From: Catellatospora coxensis
Lineage (GTDB): Bacteria; Actinomycetota; Actinomycetes; Mycobacteriales; Micromonosporaceae
Direction: 5' to 3'
Length of the DNA stretch: 64,000 bases
NCBI RefSeq assembly: GCF_016862635.1
Contig: NZ_BONI01000022.1
Location: 46,885-110,884 of the forward strand
Shown: piece after piece, positions 7,828 through 16,317 of the stretch
Layout: each line of letters opens with the position of its first letter
Position numbering within the stretch: position 1 is the stretch's first letter
Program-made: the position numbers and the translations under genes
Notes under the pieces: model-generated
The model's database searches: none
What the model saw: only the letters and a program-made list of their open reading frames with translations
Told to the model about the DNA's origin: nothing

Positions 7828-8519
7828 ACCTGCAGGAGATGCTGAAAGCAGCCGTGGCCGATCCGCCACCACCGGACATCGACCTCGACGCGCTGGCACG
7901 GCGCGAACGCCACAGGCGCCACGTGGTCCGCTGGGCGTCGTTCGGCGGTGGCACGGCGCTGGTGCTGGCGGTCGCGGTCGCCGCAGTGCCGCTGCTGGGC
8001 AGCCGGGCCGGCCTGCCAACGCCCGGCATCGGCCCGGAACTGGTCGTGCCCACCGTGCAGAGCACGCCGCGACTGCGTGCCTCCGAGACTCCGCAGCAGG
8101 CCGCGGTGGCCGCCCACCTCACCACGGTGCTGCAATCGCTCGGGCCGGATCTCGGGGTCGGGCCGGAGGTGTCGTTCGTCGTCGAGCAGGGCGAATGGGG
8201 TGCAGCGCCGGACGGCCACTGGTACGCGGCCCGATGGAATTTCGACGGCGTGCAGTTGGCGGTCATCGTGCGGCGGGCGATGATTCCGCTGGAGGATGCC
8301 TGCGCCAAGAACGGCGCAGGCCTGTCCTGCCGGCGTATCGAGGAGCGCGACGGCTCGGTGAGCTACTTCGCGGAGGACGTCGACGGCGGCACGCGGCAGG
8401 CGGAGAACTACCGGCCGGACAACGTCGCGCTGATGGTCACCGCCACCGGCCCGGCCGTCTTCAACGAAGAGACGCTCCTGACGGTGACCCGGCTGGACGG
8501 CTGGTCGCTCACCGGTTGA
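7824..8519 (+). CDS. Single-pass membrane protein, candidate regulator of the upstream sigma factor
   Basis: 231 residues. A short cytosolic N-terminus (MNLQEMLKAAVADPPPPDID) with a basic patch (RRERHRRHVV) precedes one transmembrane helix (about residues 38-58) and an extracytoplasmic domain of about 165 residues with a possible cysteine pair. It has no zinc-binding anti-sigma HxxxCxxC motif. The four-base overlap with the sigma gene, the topology and the match in layout to the 26802-27872 protein support a sigma-regulatory role; that role is inference. No catalytic family was recognised. Confidence 0.75.
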   Translation: MNLQEMLKAAVADPPPPDIDLDALARRERHRRHVVRWASFGGGTALVLAVAVAAVPLLGSRAGLPTPGIGPELVVPTVQSTPRLRASETPQQAAVAAHLTTVLQSLGPDLGVGPEVSFVVEQGEWGAAPDGHWYAARWNFDGVQLAVIVRRAMIPLEDACAKNGAGLSCRRIEERDGSVSYFAEDVDGGTRQAENYRPDNVALMVTATGPAVFNEETLLTVTRLDGWSLTG

Positions 8520-8574
8520 GGGCCCGGTGCCACGGGCGCGCGGGCTGGACCGCTCGGCCGTGGCCGAGGCGGAA

Positions 8575-8615
8575 GCACGGCGGCAGACGCCCATCGGGCG
8601 CACCTGCCGCCGTGC
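8575..8615. terminator. Hairpin terminator between convergent genes
   Basis: 12-bp inverted repeat (GCACGGCGGCAG, 8575-8586, with 8604-8615) around 17 nt that themselves can form a small GCCC/GGGC stem. It sits between the membrane-protein stop and the convergent SDR stop. Confidence 0.65.
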
Positions 8616-8648
8616 CGCGAACTCGCGGGCCGCCGCGTCCGGTGACCG

Positions 8649-9389
8649 TCACGACGCCCCCTCCAGGGGCACCGGGCGCAGGCTCGTCTGTTCCTGTTCG
8701 AAGCGGAACTCGCGAATGAAGCAGTCCCGGGGCTGGCCCACCGCGAACAGCACGCATTCGGCCACCGAGCGCGCGGTGAGCATAGAGCCGGCGGTACGCG
8801 GTCCGTCCTGCACGAAGTCCGGCGGGTACAGCGAGATCACCCGGATGCCTTCCGGGCGCAGCCGGTGCGACAGGATGCCGGCCAGCCCGGCCTGCGCGTG
8901 TTTCGCCGCGTAGAAGGCGGGATGGGCGGTCGAGCGGCGGTGGCCCGGCTCGCCGCAGCCGGAGACCAGGTTGACGACGTCGGGGCGGGCCGACGCCCGC
9001 AGCAGCGGCAGCAGGTGCTTGACCAGCAGGGTGGTCCCGGTCGCCGCGCCGCTGATCATCGACACGATGACGTCGTCGTCGGCGTCCTCCAGGCCGGGGC
9101 CTGACGCGTACGCGGCCCCGTTGTTGACGAGCACGTCGAGATGGCCGGTCCGCGCGGCGAGGGCTGCGGCGAACCCGCGTACCGACTCGGGATCGGCGAG
9201 GTCGCACCCGAACGCCTCGGCGCTGCCGGGCCCCTCGCGGTTGATCGGATCGGCGGTTGCCGCTGCGGCCGCGCTGTCCCGGGCGGACGCGTAGACGTGC
9301 GCTCCCCTGGCCGCGAACTCGCCCGCGAGCAGCCGTCCGGTGTCACGTCCCGCGCCGGTGATCGCCACCCGCATTCCCTCGAACATCAT
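8649..9389 (-). CDS. Short-chain dehydrogenase/reductase with shifted active-site tyrosine
   Basis: 246 residues, Rossmann-fold SDR. The cofactor loop is ITGAGRDTG and the structural motif is VLVNNGAAYASG. The active-site region is unusual. In the usual YxxxK motif the residue four before the Lys is Tyr. Here the sequence is AFYAAKHA, so Phe takes that place and the Tyr is one residue later. The preceding loop after VNLVSG is also longer than normal. The enzyme may be catalytically altered, or the motif may be displaced by one residue. ATG codons at 9389 and 9386 are both possible. Substrate unknown. Confidence 0.82.
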   Translation of the reverse strand: MMFEGMRVAITGAGRDTGRLLAGEFAARGAHVYASARDSAAAAATADPINREGPGSAEAFGCDLADPESVRGFAAALAARTGHLDVLVNNGAAYASGPGLEDADDDVIVSMISGAATGTTLLVKHLLPLLRASARPDVVNLVSGCGEPGHRRSTAHPAFYAAKHAQAGLAGILSHRLRPEGIRVISLYPPDFVQDGPRTAGSMLTARSVAECVLFAVGQPRDCFIREFRFEQEQTSLRPVPLEGAS

Positions 9390-9443
9390 GCCCAGATCCC
9401 ACCACCTCCACCGCGCTTGAGGTCAACCCGCCGCCCCCGCCGA

Positions 9444-9504
9444 GTTGATCATGAAGTTGTGCCGGTGACACGCCGTCGAACCTGCCCATAAGTTCATGAT
9501 CAAC
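9444..9504. repeat. 61-bp GATCATG palindrome, copy B
   Basis: Begins GTTGATCATGAAG and ends TTCATGATCAAC. The core is in the opposite orientation to copies A and C (GTGACACGCCGTCGAACC). It lies between the divergent SDR and pectate lyase genes. Confidence 0.8.
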
Positions 9505-9574
9505 GCGGCGCGGCGCGGCCCACCGCGGTGCGGTGGGTTGCAACAAACCTGCACATGGGAGGGGTTGCGGGGAG

Positions 9575-9588
9575 GGAAAGCGCTTTCC
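9575..9588. promoter_or_regulatory. LacI-type operator upstream of the pectate lyases
   Basis: GGAAAGCGCTTTCC is a perfect 14-bp palindrome of the LacI-family operator type, 75 nt before the first pectate lyase start. No regulator gene is adjacent. Its core (AAAGCGCTTT) differs from the sites around the LacI gene at 52451, so a different regulator is likely. Confidence 0.6.
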
Positions 9589-9662
9589 TATGCTCGCGGG
9601 AAACGTTGAGTTGCATCGATGTTTCGATCTCTTGACGTCCCGATCTCGCGGAAGGAAGGCGC

Positions 9663-11309
9663 ATGAAGGTACGTTCCCGGCTCGCCATCGCCGCGGTGGC
9701 TGCCACAGTCGCGGCGGCGATGCTCCACGCGGGCACCGCCAACGCGGCCACCCTGTTCCAAGACGACTTCAACGACGGCGACTCGGCCGGCTGGACGACG
9801 TCCGGCGGGACCTGGTCCGTCGTCGCCGACGGCACGCCCGTGCTGCGGCAGGCGGGCACGAGTTCCGACGCCCGCGCCCGGTCCGGTTCGGCGGCTTGGG
9901 CGAACTACACGGTCACCGCGCGGGTGAAGCTGACCGCGGTCAACGGCGCGAACCGGTTCGCCGCGGTGCTGGCCCGGGCGCAGTCGAACACCAGCTACTA
10001 CTACCTGGCGCTGCGGACGAACAACACCGTCGAGCTGAAGAAGCTGGCCGGCGGCTCGTCCACGACCCTGGCCAGCGCGGGGGTCACCGTCGCCACCGGG
10101 TCCTGGTACACGCTGAGCCTCACCGTCAGCGGGACCAGCCTGCGGGGCAGCGTGAACGGCGGGGCGGCGGTGTCGGCGACGGACGCCCAGTTCGCCACCG
10201 GGCAGGTCGGCGTGGCCACCTACAACGCGGCCGCGAACTTCGACGACGTGCTCGTCGCCGACGCGGGCGGGCCGTCACCCAGCCCGAGCGCGTCCGGCAG
10301 CCCGAGCGCGAGCCCGGGGCCGAGCAGCGGCCCCAGCGCGAGTCCCAGCCCGAGTCCGAGCGGGCCGCCGCCCAACCCGCCGGGGCCGGGGCAGCCGGAC
10401 GGGTTCGCCACCGTCGCCGGATACGGCCAGGCCACCACCACGGGAGGGGCGGGCGGGCCGACCGTCACCGTGGACACCACCGAGGAGTTCCTCGACCACA
10501 TCGCGCGCACCGGGCCGTACACGATCCAGGTGTCGGGCACGATCACGCTGCCGACCGGCACCACCGACGGCATGCACGACGTCAGCTCGGACAAGACGAT
10601 CGTCGGCCTCGGCTCGACGGCACGCCTGGTCGGCGGCGGCCTGAACATCGGCCTGCCGATCAGCGACGCGGTGACCTCGCCGCCCGCGAACGCCGTGCAC
10701 AACATCATCATCCGGAACCTGTCGATCAGCGGCGCGTCCGACGACCTGATCAACGTCCAGATGTTCTCGCACCACATCTGGATCGACCACCTCGACCTGT
10801 CCGACGGCGGCGACGGCGCGCTCGACATCAAGCGCGGCTCCGACCTGATCACGGTGTCCTGGAACAGGTTCCACGACCACGACAAGACGACCCTGGTCGG
10901 CCACGACGACGCCAACGACGCGCAGGACACCGGCCGGTTGCGGGTCACGTACCACCACAACTTCTTCGACCGCTCCGACCAGCGCAACCCGCGGGTGCGC
11001 TTCTCGCCGCTGGTGCACGTCTACAACAACTACTACTTCGACAACAGCTACGGCATCGCGTCGACCAACGAGTCCGGCCTGTTCGTGGAGGGCAACTACT
11101 TCTTCAGCGTGAACAACCCGGGCCGGGTCGAGTTCAGCGGGCCGCTGGGCCGCATGGTCGAGCGGAACAACATCCTCGTCGAGTGCAACCACCCCATCGA
11201 GGTGCGCGGCACCGTCACCGACCCGGCGACCTTCTACCCGTACACCGTGGACGACCCGGCCTCCGTGCCGGCGATCGTCCCGGCGGGCGCGGGCGTCGGA
11301 AAGATCTGA
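9663..11309 (+). CDS. Secreted pectate lyase, family PL1, with N-terminal jelly-roll domain
   Basis: 548 residues. A signal peptide ends near residue 28 (AGTANA). Residues 30-205 (TLFQDDFNDGDSAGWTTSGG onward) form a concanavalin-like jelly-roll module, probably carbohydrate-binding. A Pro/Ser/Gly linker (about 206-245) leads to the PL1 beta-helix, which cleaves polygalacturonate by Ca2+-dependent beta-elimination. PL1 motifs are HHIWIDH, VTYHHNFFDRSDQRNPRVRF (substrate Arg and RxPxxR region) and VHVYNNYYF. AAGGAAGG lies ahead of the ATG. The second, paralogous lyase starts 11 nt after its stop, so the two form an operon. Confidence 0.93.
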   Translation: MKVRSRLAIAAVAATVAAAMLHAGTANAATLFQDDFNDGDSAGWTTSGGTWSVVADGTPVLRQAGTSSDARARSGSAAWANYTVTARVKLTAVNGANRFAAVLARAQSNTSYYYLALRTNNTVELKKLAGGSSTTLASAGVTVATGSWYTLSLTVSGTSLRGSVNGGAAVSATDAQFATGQVGVATYNAAANFDDVLVADAGGPSPSPSASGSPSASPGPSSGPSASPSPSPSGPPPNPPGPGQPDGFATVAGYGQATTTGGAGGPTVTVDTTEEFLDHIARTGPYTIQVSGTITLPTGTTDGMHDVSSDKTIVGLGSTARLVGGGLNIGLPISDAVTSPPANAVHNIIIRNLSISGASDDLINVQMFSHHIWIDHLDLSDGGDGALDIKRGSDLITVSWNRFHDHDKTTLVGHDDANDAQDTGRLRVTYHHNFFDRSDQRNPRVRFSPLVHVYNNYYFDNSYGIASTNESGLFVEGNYFFSVNNPGRVEFSGPLGRMVERNNILVECNHPIEVRGTVTDPATFYPYTVDDPASVPAIVPAGAGVGKI

Positions 11310-11320
11310 GGGGGTACGCC

Positions 11321-12991
11321 ATGAGCGAGAGCGCAGCCCCTCGGGGCATACGGGCCGCGCGCCGGGCGTGGGTGGCCACGGCCGTGCTCGCCGTGACGGT
11401 GGCGCTCAGCGCCGTCGCGGTCGGCCGGGCCGACGCGGCCGTCCTGTTCGGCGACGACTTCGCCGACGGCAACGCGAGCGGCTGGTCCACCTCGGGTGGC
11501 AGCTGGTCGGTGTCCGGGCAGGCCTACCGCCAGTCGAGCACCGGCGCGGACGCGAAGGCCCAGGCGGGCTCCACGTCCTGGACCGACTACACGGTGCAGG
11601 CCCGGGTGCAGCCGACGGCGTTCGGCAACAGCACCCGGGCGGCCGGGGTCGTCGCCCGTGCCCAGAACATGACCAGCTTCTACGCCCTGGTGCTGACCGG
11701 CGGCGGCACGGCACAGCTGCGCCGCGTCTCGGGCGGCGGCGTGACCGTGCTGGCCGGCGCGCCGACCGCGGTCGCCACCGGCACCTGGTACACGCTCGCG
11801 CTGCGGGTCAGCGGATCGTCGCTGTCGGGCGCGGTCAACGGCGTGCCGCTGGTCAGCGCCATCGACGGCACGTTCGCGAGCGGCCGGGTCGGCCTGACGG
11901 CGTCGTACGCGAGCGGGTACTTCGACGACGTGACCGTGGACAGCGGCACCGGTCCGCAGCCGAGCCCCAGCGCCAGCGCGAGCCCGGGGCCGTCGCCCAG
12001 CCCGTCGCCGTCGGCCAGCGCGTCACCGAGCCCGAGCCCGAGCGCGTCGCCGTCGCGGCCGCCGAGCCCGTCGCCCAGCACCAGCCCGTCGCCGAGCACC
12101 AGCCCCGGGCCGGTGCCGCCGAACCAGGCCGACGGGTTCGCGAGCGTGCACGCGCTCGGCCAGAACGGCACCTACGGCGGGGCGGGCGGGCCGACGGTCG
12201 TGGTCGACACGACCGCCGAGCTGCTGGCCGCCATCGACACCATCGGCCCGATGATCATCCAGGTGCAGGGCACGATCACGATCGACAGCAAGCGGGGGGT
12301 ACGCCCGAACAAGACGATCGTCGGGCTCGGCTCCACCGCGACGATCGACGGGGGCGGGTTCGACTTCTACCGCTCGTACAACGTGATCGTGCGGAATCTG
12401 ACCTTCACCAATGCCGAGGACGACGCGGTGAACGTGGGCCAGAACTCGCACCACGTCTGGATCGACCACAACCGCTTCGTCGCGCCCGTCGACGGCTCCA
12501 TCGACATCGTGCGCGGCGCGGAGTACGTCACCGTGTCCTGGAACCACTTCGACCACACCGACAAGTCGATGCTGATCGGCCACTCCGACGGCAGCGCGAG
12601 CGAGGACGTCGGCCACCTGAAGGTGACCATCCACCACAACTTCTTCGACCACAGCCGCCAGCGCCACCCCCGGGTGCGCTGGGGCGACCCGGTGCACGTC
12701 TACAACAACTACTTCCTGGGCAACGAGCTGTACGGCGTCGCGTCCACCCAGGACGCCGGCGTCCTCCTGGAGGGCAACTACTTCCAGGACGTCCCGTTCC
12801 CCTGCTTCTCCGCGAGCGGCTACGCCGACAGCGGCCCCGGCCGCCTGGTCCAGCGCAACAACATCTTCACCGCCTCCGGCCCCTGCGAGGTCGCCGGCAC
12901 CGTAGCCGACCCAGCCACCTACTACCCGTACACCGTCACCAGCCCCGCCACCATCCCCACCACAGTCCCCGCCGGCGCCGGCCCCGCCTGA
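11321..12991 (+). CDS. Secreted pectate lyase, family PL1, tandem paralogue
   Basis: 556 residues with the same plan as its neighbour. The signal peptide is VAVGRADAA-type (cleavage near residue 40), followed by a jelly-roll domain (FGDDFADGNASGWSTSGGSW), a long Ser/Pro/Ala linker and a PL1 domain. Catalytic landmarks are HHVWIDHNRF, VTIHHNFFDHSRQRHPRVRW and VHVYNNYF. The two lyases differ throughout, so the duplication is not recent. The linker-coding DNA is a run of AGCCCG-like codons. The start ATG was chosen because it directly precedes the signal peptide; the open frame upstream overlaps the first lyase. Confidence 0.93.
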   Translation: MSESAAPRGIRAARRAWVATAVLAVTVALSAVAVGRADAAVLFGDDFADGNASGWSTSGGSWSVSGQAYRQSSTGADAKAQAGSTSWTDYTVQARVQPTAFGNSTRAAGVVARAQNMTSFYALVLTGGGTAQLRRVSGGGVTVLAGAPTAVATGTWYTLALRVSGSSLSGAVNGVPLVSAIDGTFASGRVGLTASYASGYFDDVTVDSGTGPQPSPSASASPGPSPSPSPSASASPSPSPSASPSRPPSPSPSTSPSPSTSPGPVPPNQADGFASVHALGQNGTYGGAGGPTVVVDTTAELLAAIDTIGPMIIQVQGTITIDSKRGVRPNKTIVGLGSTATIDGGGFDFYRSYNVIVRNLTFTNAEDDAVNVGQNSHHVWIDHNRFVAPVDGSIDIVRGAEYVTVSWNHFDHTDKSMLIGHSDGSASEDVGHLKVTIHHNFFDHSRQRHPRVRWGDPVHVYNNYFLGNELYGVASTQDAGVLLEGNYFQDVPFPCFSASGYADSGPGRLVQRNNIFTASGPCEVAGTVADPATYYPYTVTSPATIPTTVPAGAGPA

Positions 12992-13009
12992 CCCGCCCCC
13001 TCTCTCCGC

Positions 13010-13070
13010 GTTGATCATGAACTTATGGCACGGCTCGACGGTGTGTCGCTGCCATAAGTTCATGATCGAC
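13010..13070. repeat. 61-bp GATCATG palindrome, copy C
   Basis: The best-paired copy: TTGATCATGAACTTATGGCA pairs with TGCCATAAGTTCATGATCGA over about 20 bp. Core orientation as in copy A. It lies between the second pectate lyase and a convergent small gene, where it could act as a terminator. Confidence 0.82.
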
Positions 13071-13177
13071 CGGGTGGGCGGGCCGGTCGGTGGCGGACAC
13101 GGGAATGCCGCACAGTGCGAGCCATGGGCTCGCGTGTCCGCCACCTCACCTGCCGGCGGTCGGCAGGAGCCTCGCCT

Positions 13178-13387
13178 TCAGCCGCCGTCGGGGCCGTCGC
13201 GCGGCCAGTCGGCGTAGTGCGCCAGCAATCGGGCCCCGTGGACGCGATGGCCGCACGGGTGACTGCGGCCGCAGTGGCAGCAGCAACCGCTCAGGTCGCG
13301 CCGGTGCACGGCCAGAAGGTGCGTGCCGTAGGCCGCTTGCGCCTGGGCGTACCGGAGGAAGACCGGCTCGGAGATCGGCGCGTCCAC
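13178..13387 (-). CDS. Small Cys-rich hypothetical protein
   Basis: 69 residues from a GTG at 13387, which has AAGGAG five bases upstream; the ATG at 13411 lacks such a site. The middle contains a Cys/His cluster (SGCCCHCGRSHPCGHR) that could bind a metal. The N-terminus (MDAPISEPVFLRYAQAQAAY) is probably helical. It is divergent from the XRE regulator at 13551, a layout seen for small partner proteins of actinobacterial XRE regulators. No function was recognised. Confidence 0.6.
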   Translation of the reverse strand: MDAPISEPVFLRYAQAQAAYGTHLLAVHRRDLSGCCCHCGRSHPCGHRVHGARLLAHYADWPRDGPDGG

Positions 13388-13550
13388 ATCACTCCTTCGC
13401 TGGATTGACATCGGCGATTCCTTCGTCGGGAATGGACGGTGATGTGTACTAGGTCAATGAGGTTACGGCGTTTGCCGGAGTCTGCCGTCGGCCACGAGGT
13501 AGGCCGCCGCCGCGCAGGTAGGCCGGTGCGATTCACGTGAAGGCGGCCCG

Positions 13551-14897
13551 ATGACACTGCCCGACTCGCTCGGCGTGCTGATCGCGCGCCGTCGCCGGCA
13601 ACTCGGCCGGAGCCAGGAACGGCTCGCCGAACAACTGTGCGCGTTGTCCGGCCAGGCGACGATCACGAAGAATGAGGTCTCCCGGTACGAACGCGGCCGG
13701 CGCGTTCCGAACGCGAGGTCGCTGCGACTGCTCGCCTCCGCGCTCGGCCTGCCGCTGGCGGAGCTGGAACGGGCGGCGGCCGGTACGCGCAGCCGCGCAG
13801 CGACCGGCGCTGGTCCGGTCGTGACGGCGGACGACGGCGAGGAGGACACCGTGGAGCGGCGGGAGATGCTTCGTCAGCTCGGCGCGGCGAGTCTGGTGGT
13901 CGCGGGCTGGCCGGTCGGCGCGGCGTACGGTGTGGAGCCGCCCGTGCGAGTCACCCCCGATCAGGTCGTCGAGCTGCGTGCCGCGACCGGGCTGTACCGC
14001 ACCTGGGTACGCCGCCATGGTGGTGGCGGGCTGGGCAGGCACGTCGCCGCGCTGCTGGAGCGGGCGAGCCTGATGCACACCGCCGCCCGCGACGAGCGGA
14101 TGCGCGCCCTGCTCCTGGAGTGCATCGCCGACCTGGCGGGCCTCGGGGCCTACGTCGCCCGCGACGTCGAGGCGCACGATTACGCGGAACGGATGTACCA
14201 GCTCGGACTGCAGGCGGCCGGCGCGTCCGGCGACCGGCGCCTCGGCGGCCACCTGATCGTGCGGATGGCCGGGCACAACATCGAACTGCGCCGACCGGAC
14301 GAGACCCTCGGGCTGCTGGCCTCGGCACGGCAGGCGGCGGCTGCCGTGCTGACTCCAGGGGAGCGGGCCAACCAGCACTGCATCGAGGCTTGGGCCCACG
14401 CCCAGCGCGGCGACGTGGCGGCAGTGCGCCGTGCCATCGGCCGAGCCGAGGACGAGTTCGCGAGGGGCGACGGGGCGGCAGCCCCGGAGTGGGGCGGTCA
14501 GCACGTGACCGAGGCGGAGCTGTACAGCCTCACCGGGGCGGGATACGTCGAACTCGCGCGTACCGACATCAAGCACTGCACGCGAGCGGTCGAACGGCTG
14601 GAGCGCGCGATCTCGCTGCGCGGCGACGCTCACGCCCGCAACCGGACCCTCGATCTGCTGAGCCTCGCCGAGGCCCTGGCCATTGCCGGAGAGCACGACG
14701 CGGCGTCGTGCGCGGCCGACCAGGCGCTCAGCCTGCTCGACGGGATCACCTCCGGCCGGTTGCGCCGACGGCTCGTGGAGGTGGCGGCCACTTTCGGCAC
14801 TCACGGGTCACCTGCGGCGGCCGAGGCGACCCGGTTGCGGTTGCTCGCCGCCGCAGCGAACCGTCAGCCGGCCACGCACCGGGGCGGCCGGCTTTGA
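13551..14897 (+). CDS. XRE-family regulator with N-terminal HTH and C-terminal TPR-like region
   Basis: 448 residues. An N-terminal HTH_3 domain occupies about residues 8-65 (LIARRRRQLGRSQERLAEQL ... NEVSRYERGRRVPN). A linker carries a Tat-like stretch (ERREMLRQLGAASLVVAGWP) often found in this class of long actinobacterial regulators. From about residue 150 the protein is alpha-helical with repeated helical hairpins (TPR-like), likely a ligand or peptide sensor. It probably regulates itself and the divergent small Cys-rich gene. The stop is followed immediately by palindrome copy D. Confidence 0.86.
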   Translation: MTLPDSLGVLIARRRRQLGRSQERLAEQLCALSGQATITKNEVSRYERGRRVPNARSLRLLASALGLPLAELERAAAGTRSRAATGAGPVVTADDGEEDTVERREMLRQLGAASLVVAGWPVGAAYGVEPPVRVTPDQVVELRAATGLYRTWVRRHGGGGLGRHVAALLERASLMHTAARDERMRALLLECIADLAGLGAYVARDVEAHDYAERMYQLGLQAAGASGDRRLGGHLIVRMAGHNIELRRPDETLGLLASARQAAAAVLTPGERANQHCIEAWAHAQRGDVAAVRRAIGRAEDEFARGDGAAAPEWGGQHVTEAELYSLTGAGYVELARTDIKHCTRAVERLERAISLRGDAHARNRTLDLLSLAEALAIAGEHDAASCAADQALSLLDGITSGRLRRRLVEVAATFGTHGSPAAAEATRLRLLAAAANRQPATHRGGRL

Positions 14898-14958
14898 ATC
14901 GATCATGAGCTTGTGGCAGTGACACGCCGTCGAACCCTGCCACAAGTTCATGATCGAC
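14898..14958. repeat. 61-bp GATCATG palindrome, copy D
   Basis: Starts one base after the regulator stop codon. The arms TCGATCATGAGCTTGTGGCA and TGCCACAAGTTCATGATCGA pair with one mismatch. Compared with copy C both arms have changed together (TTATGG/CCATAA against TTGTGG/CCACAA), so pairing is preserved. It lies between convergent genes. Confidence 0.82.
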
Positions 14959-14973
14959 GCGTGCAGTCGGGGG

Positions 14974-15522
14974 TCAGCAGGAGCCGAGGTTGGTGGTGCG
15001 GGTGACGCGGAGGGTGGCGAGGGGGGTGACGGGTGGGTTGTCAACGGCGTAGGGGGTGCCGTCGTGTTTGCGGAACTCGACCACGGCCTGCACGGACATC
15101 GGCACCAGCACGAGTTCGAACTCTTTGCCGGCGTCGCCGGGCGCGCCGATGACCACCCGGTCGGCCCGCCACGAATCGCCGTCGAACGTGAGGATCTTCT
15201 CCCAGTAGTACTTGCTGTCCCCCGGGACCCGGATGAACAGTCCGACCTCCCGGCCCGGCGGTTTGCTGCCGTACCCGGTGATGTCCGCGCACTGCGGCAC
15301 CGACGTGGCGCTGGTCAGCTGGAAGGCGACCGGTGTCGGGGAAACGGAGGGCGAGGCCGCCGGTGGCGGCGCACTGGCGGTGGCGGCGGGGGCGTCGTCG
15401 GGCAGCAACCGGTCCAGGAGCGCGGGGGTCACGCCGATGAGGGCGGCCAGGACGACGCCGAGGAAGGTCCACTGGGCAGCGCCCCAGGGCCGCCGGGGCC
15501 GGGTGTTCTCCGGTACAGACAT
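14974..15522 (-). CDS. Single-pass membrane protein with extracytoplasmic domain, function unknown
   Basis: 182 residues from the ATG at 15522. A short basic N-terminus (MSVPENTRPRRPWGAAQW) is followed by one hydrophobic helix (TFLGVVLAALIGVTPALL), an Ala/Ser/Pro linker (about 45-70) and an exported domain of about 110 residues with two cysteines. The frame can be extended upstream to 15639, but that would overlap the neighbouring gene. No family recognised. Confidence 0.7.
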   Translation of the reverse strand: MSVPENTRPRRPWGAAQWTFLGVVLAALIGVTPALLDRLLPDDAPAATASAPPPAASPSVSPTPVAFQLTSATSVPQCADITGYGSKPPGREVGLFIRVPGDSKYYWEKILTFDGDSWRADRVVIGAPGDAGKEFELVLVPMSVQAVVEFRKHDGTPYAVDNPPVTPLATLRVTRTTNLGSC

Positions 15523-15586
15523 CCTTTGTGGATACCGCACGCGGGCGATGTGCGCCATCGCCCGCGAGCGGTGAACCCGGCCGCTG

Positions 15587-16213
15587 TCAGCGAAGGACGG
15601 CCTCGGCCAGGGTCGTCGGCGTGCCGCCGTCCCATACACCGGTGAGCAGGAGGCCGCCGCCGGTGGCGGAGCCGAGCACGCGATGCACGGTCAGTTCGAC
15701 GGCGCCGGTGACGATGCGGGTGGGGTCGCCGTCGGTGGTCCGGTCGATCGGGCCGACGACCGGGACGGCCGTGTCCGGGGCGCCGGTGCCGCGCAGGGAC
15801 ATGGCCGGGGCGCGGCGCTCCTGGCGGCCGTCCACCTCGAGGAACTCCTCGGCCTCGCCGCCGCCGGTGAGGATCGCGGTGGCCAGGGCCTGGAGGTACA
15901 CCGGGTCGCCGGTGGCGTCGTACACCCAGCGCTTGCCGAGCACGGAGTGCTCGGTGGTGCCGACGAGCCACGGCTCGCCGCCGGCCAGCGGCGCGCCCCG
16001 GTAGGTGAGCGGGACGTGCAGCACCGGGCCGTCGCCGGCCTGGACCAGGATCGTCTCGACGCCGACCTCGCCGTCGGGGTCGTCGAAGCGGCAGGCGGTC
16101 ACCCGTCGCACGCCCGGCTCCGCCGGTCCCTGGTACCAGGAACGGGTGGGCAGCCACGAGTCGATCAGTTCGAGCTTGGTCGGTTGGATGTCCGCACGGT
16201 ACAGAAGCGCCAT
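15587..16213 (-). CDS. Maltokinase N-terminal cap-like domain protein
   Basis: 208 residues, resembling the N-terminal cap of actinobacterial maltokinase (Mak) as a free-standing protein (CG0192-like). Typical opening: MALLYRADIQPTKLELIDSW, then LPTRSWYQ. The body has many beta strands (VTACRFDDPDGEVGVETILV). No kinase catalytic loop is present, so it is not itself a maltokinase. The ATG at 16213 is preferred over 16222 because a TACGAT -10-like box (minus strand, 16221-16226) then lies 7 nt upstream. Divergent from the MOSC fusion gene. Function is inferred from similarity only. Confidence 0.72.
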   Translation of the reverse strand: MALLYRADIQPTKLELIDSWLPTRSWYQGPAEPGVRRVTACRFDDPDGEVGVETILVQAGDGPVLHVPLTYRGAPLAGGEPWLVGTTEHSVLGKRWVYDATGDPVYLQALATAILTGGGEAEEFLEVDGRQERRAPAMSLRGTGAPDTAVPVVGPIDRTTDGDPTRIVTGAVELTVHRVLGSATGGGLLLTGVWDGGTPTTLAEAVLR

Positions 16214-16317
16214 GTCCGGCATCGTAGACGTGCCCGGCGGGATCGTTCCGCGGCCGCTGTCACACGGGACAGCGCAAACACGGCCCCGGGCGTACCCCCG
16301 GCTTGTAGGTTCGATGG

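Noticed and set aside
9533..11320. Upstream extension of the second pectate lyase frame
   Set aside because: The frame overlaps the first lyase in another frame; the signal peptide begins at the ATG at 11321.
10262..12120. Short repeated units (AGCCCG-like) in the pectate lyase genes, at first sight tandem repeats or CRISPR-like
   Set aside because: They encode the Pro/Ser/Ala linkers of secreted enzymes and have no spacer structure; the same occurs in the LPMO gene.
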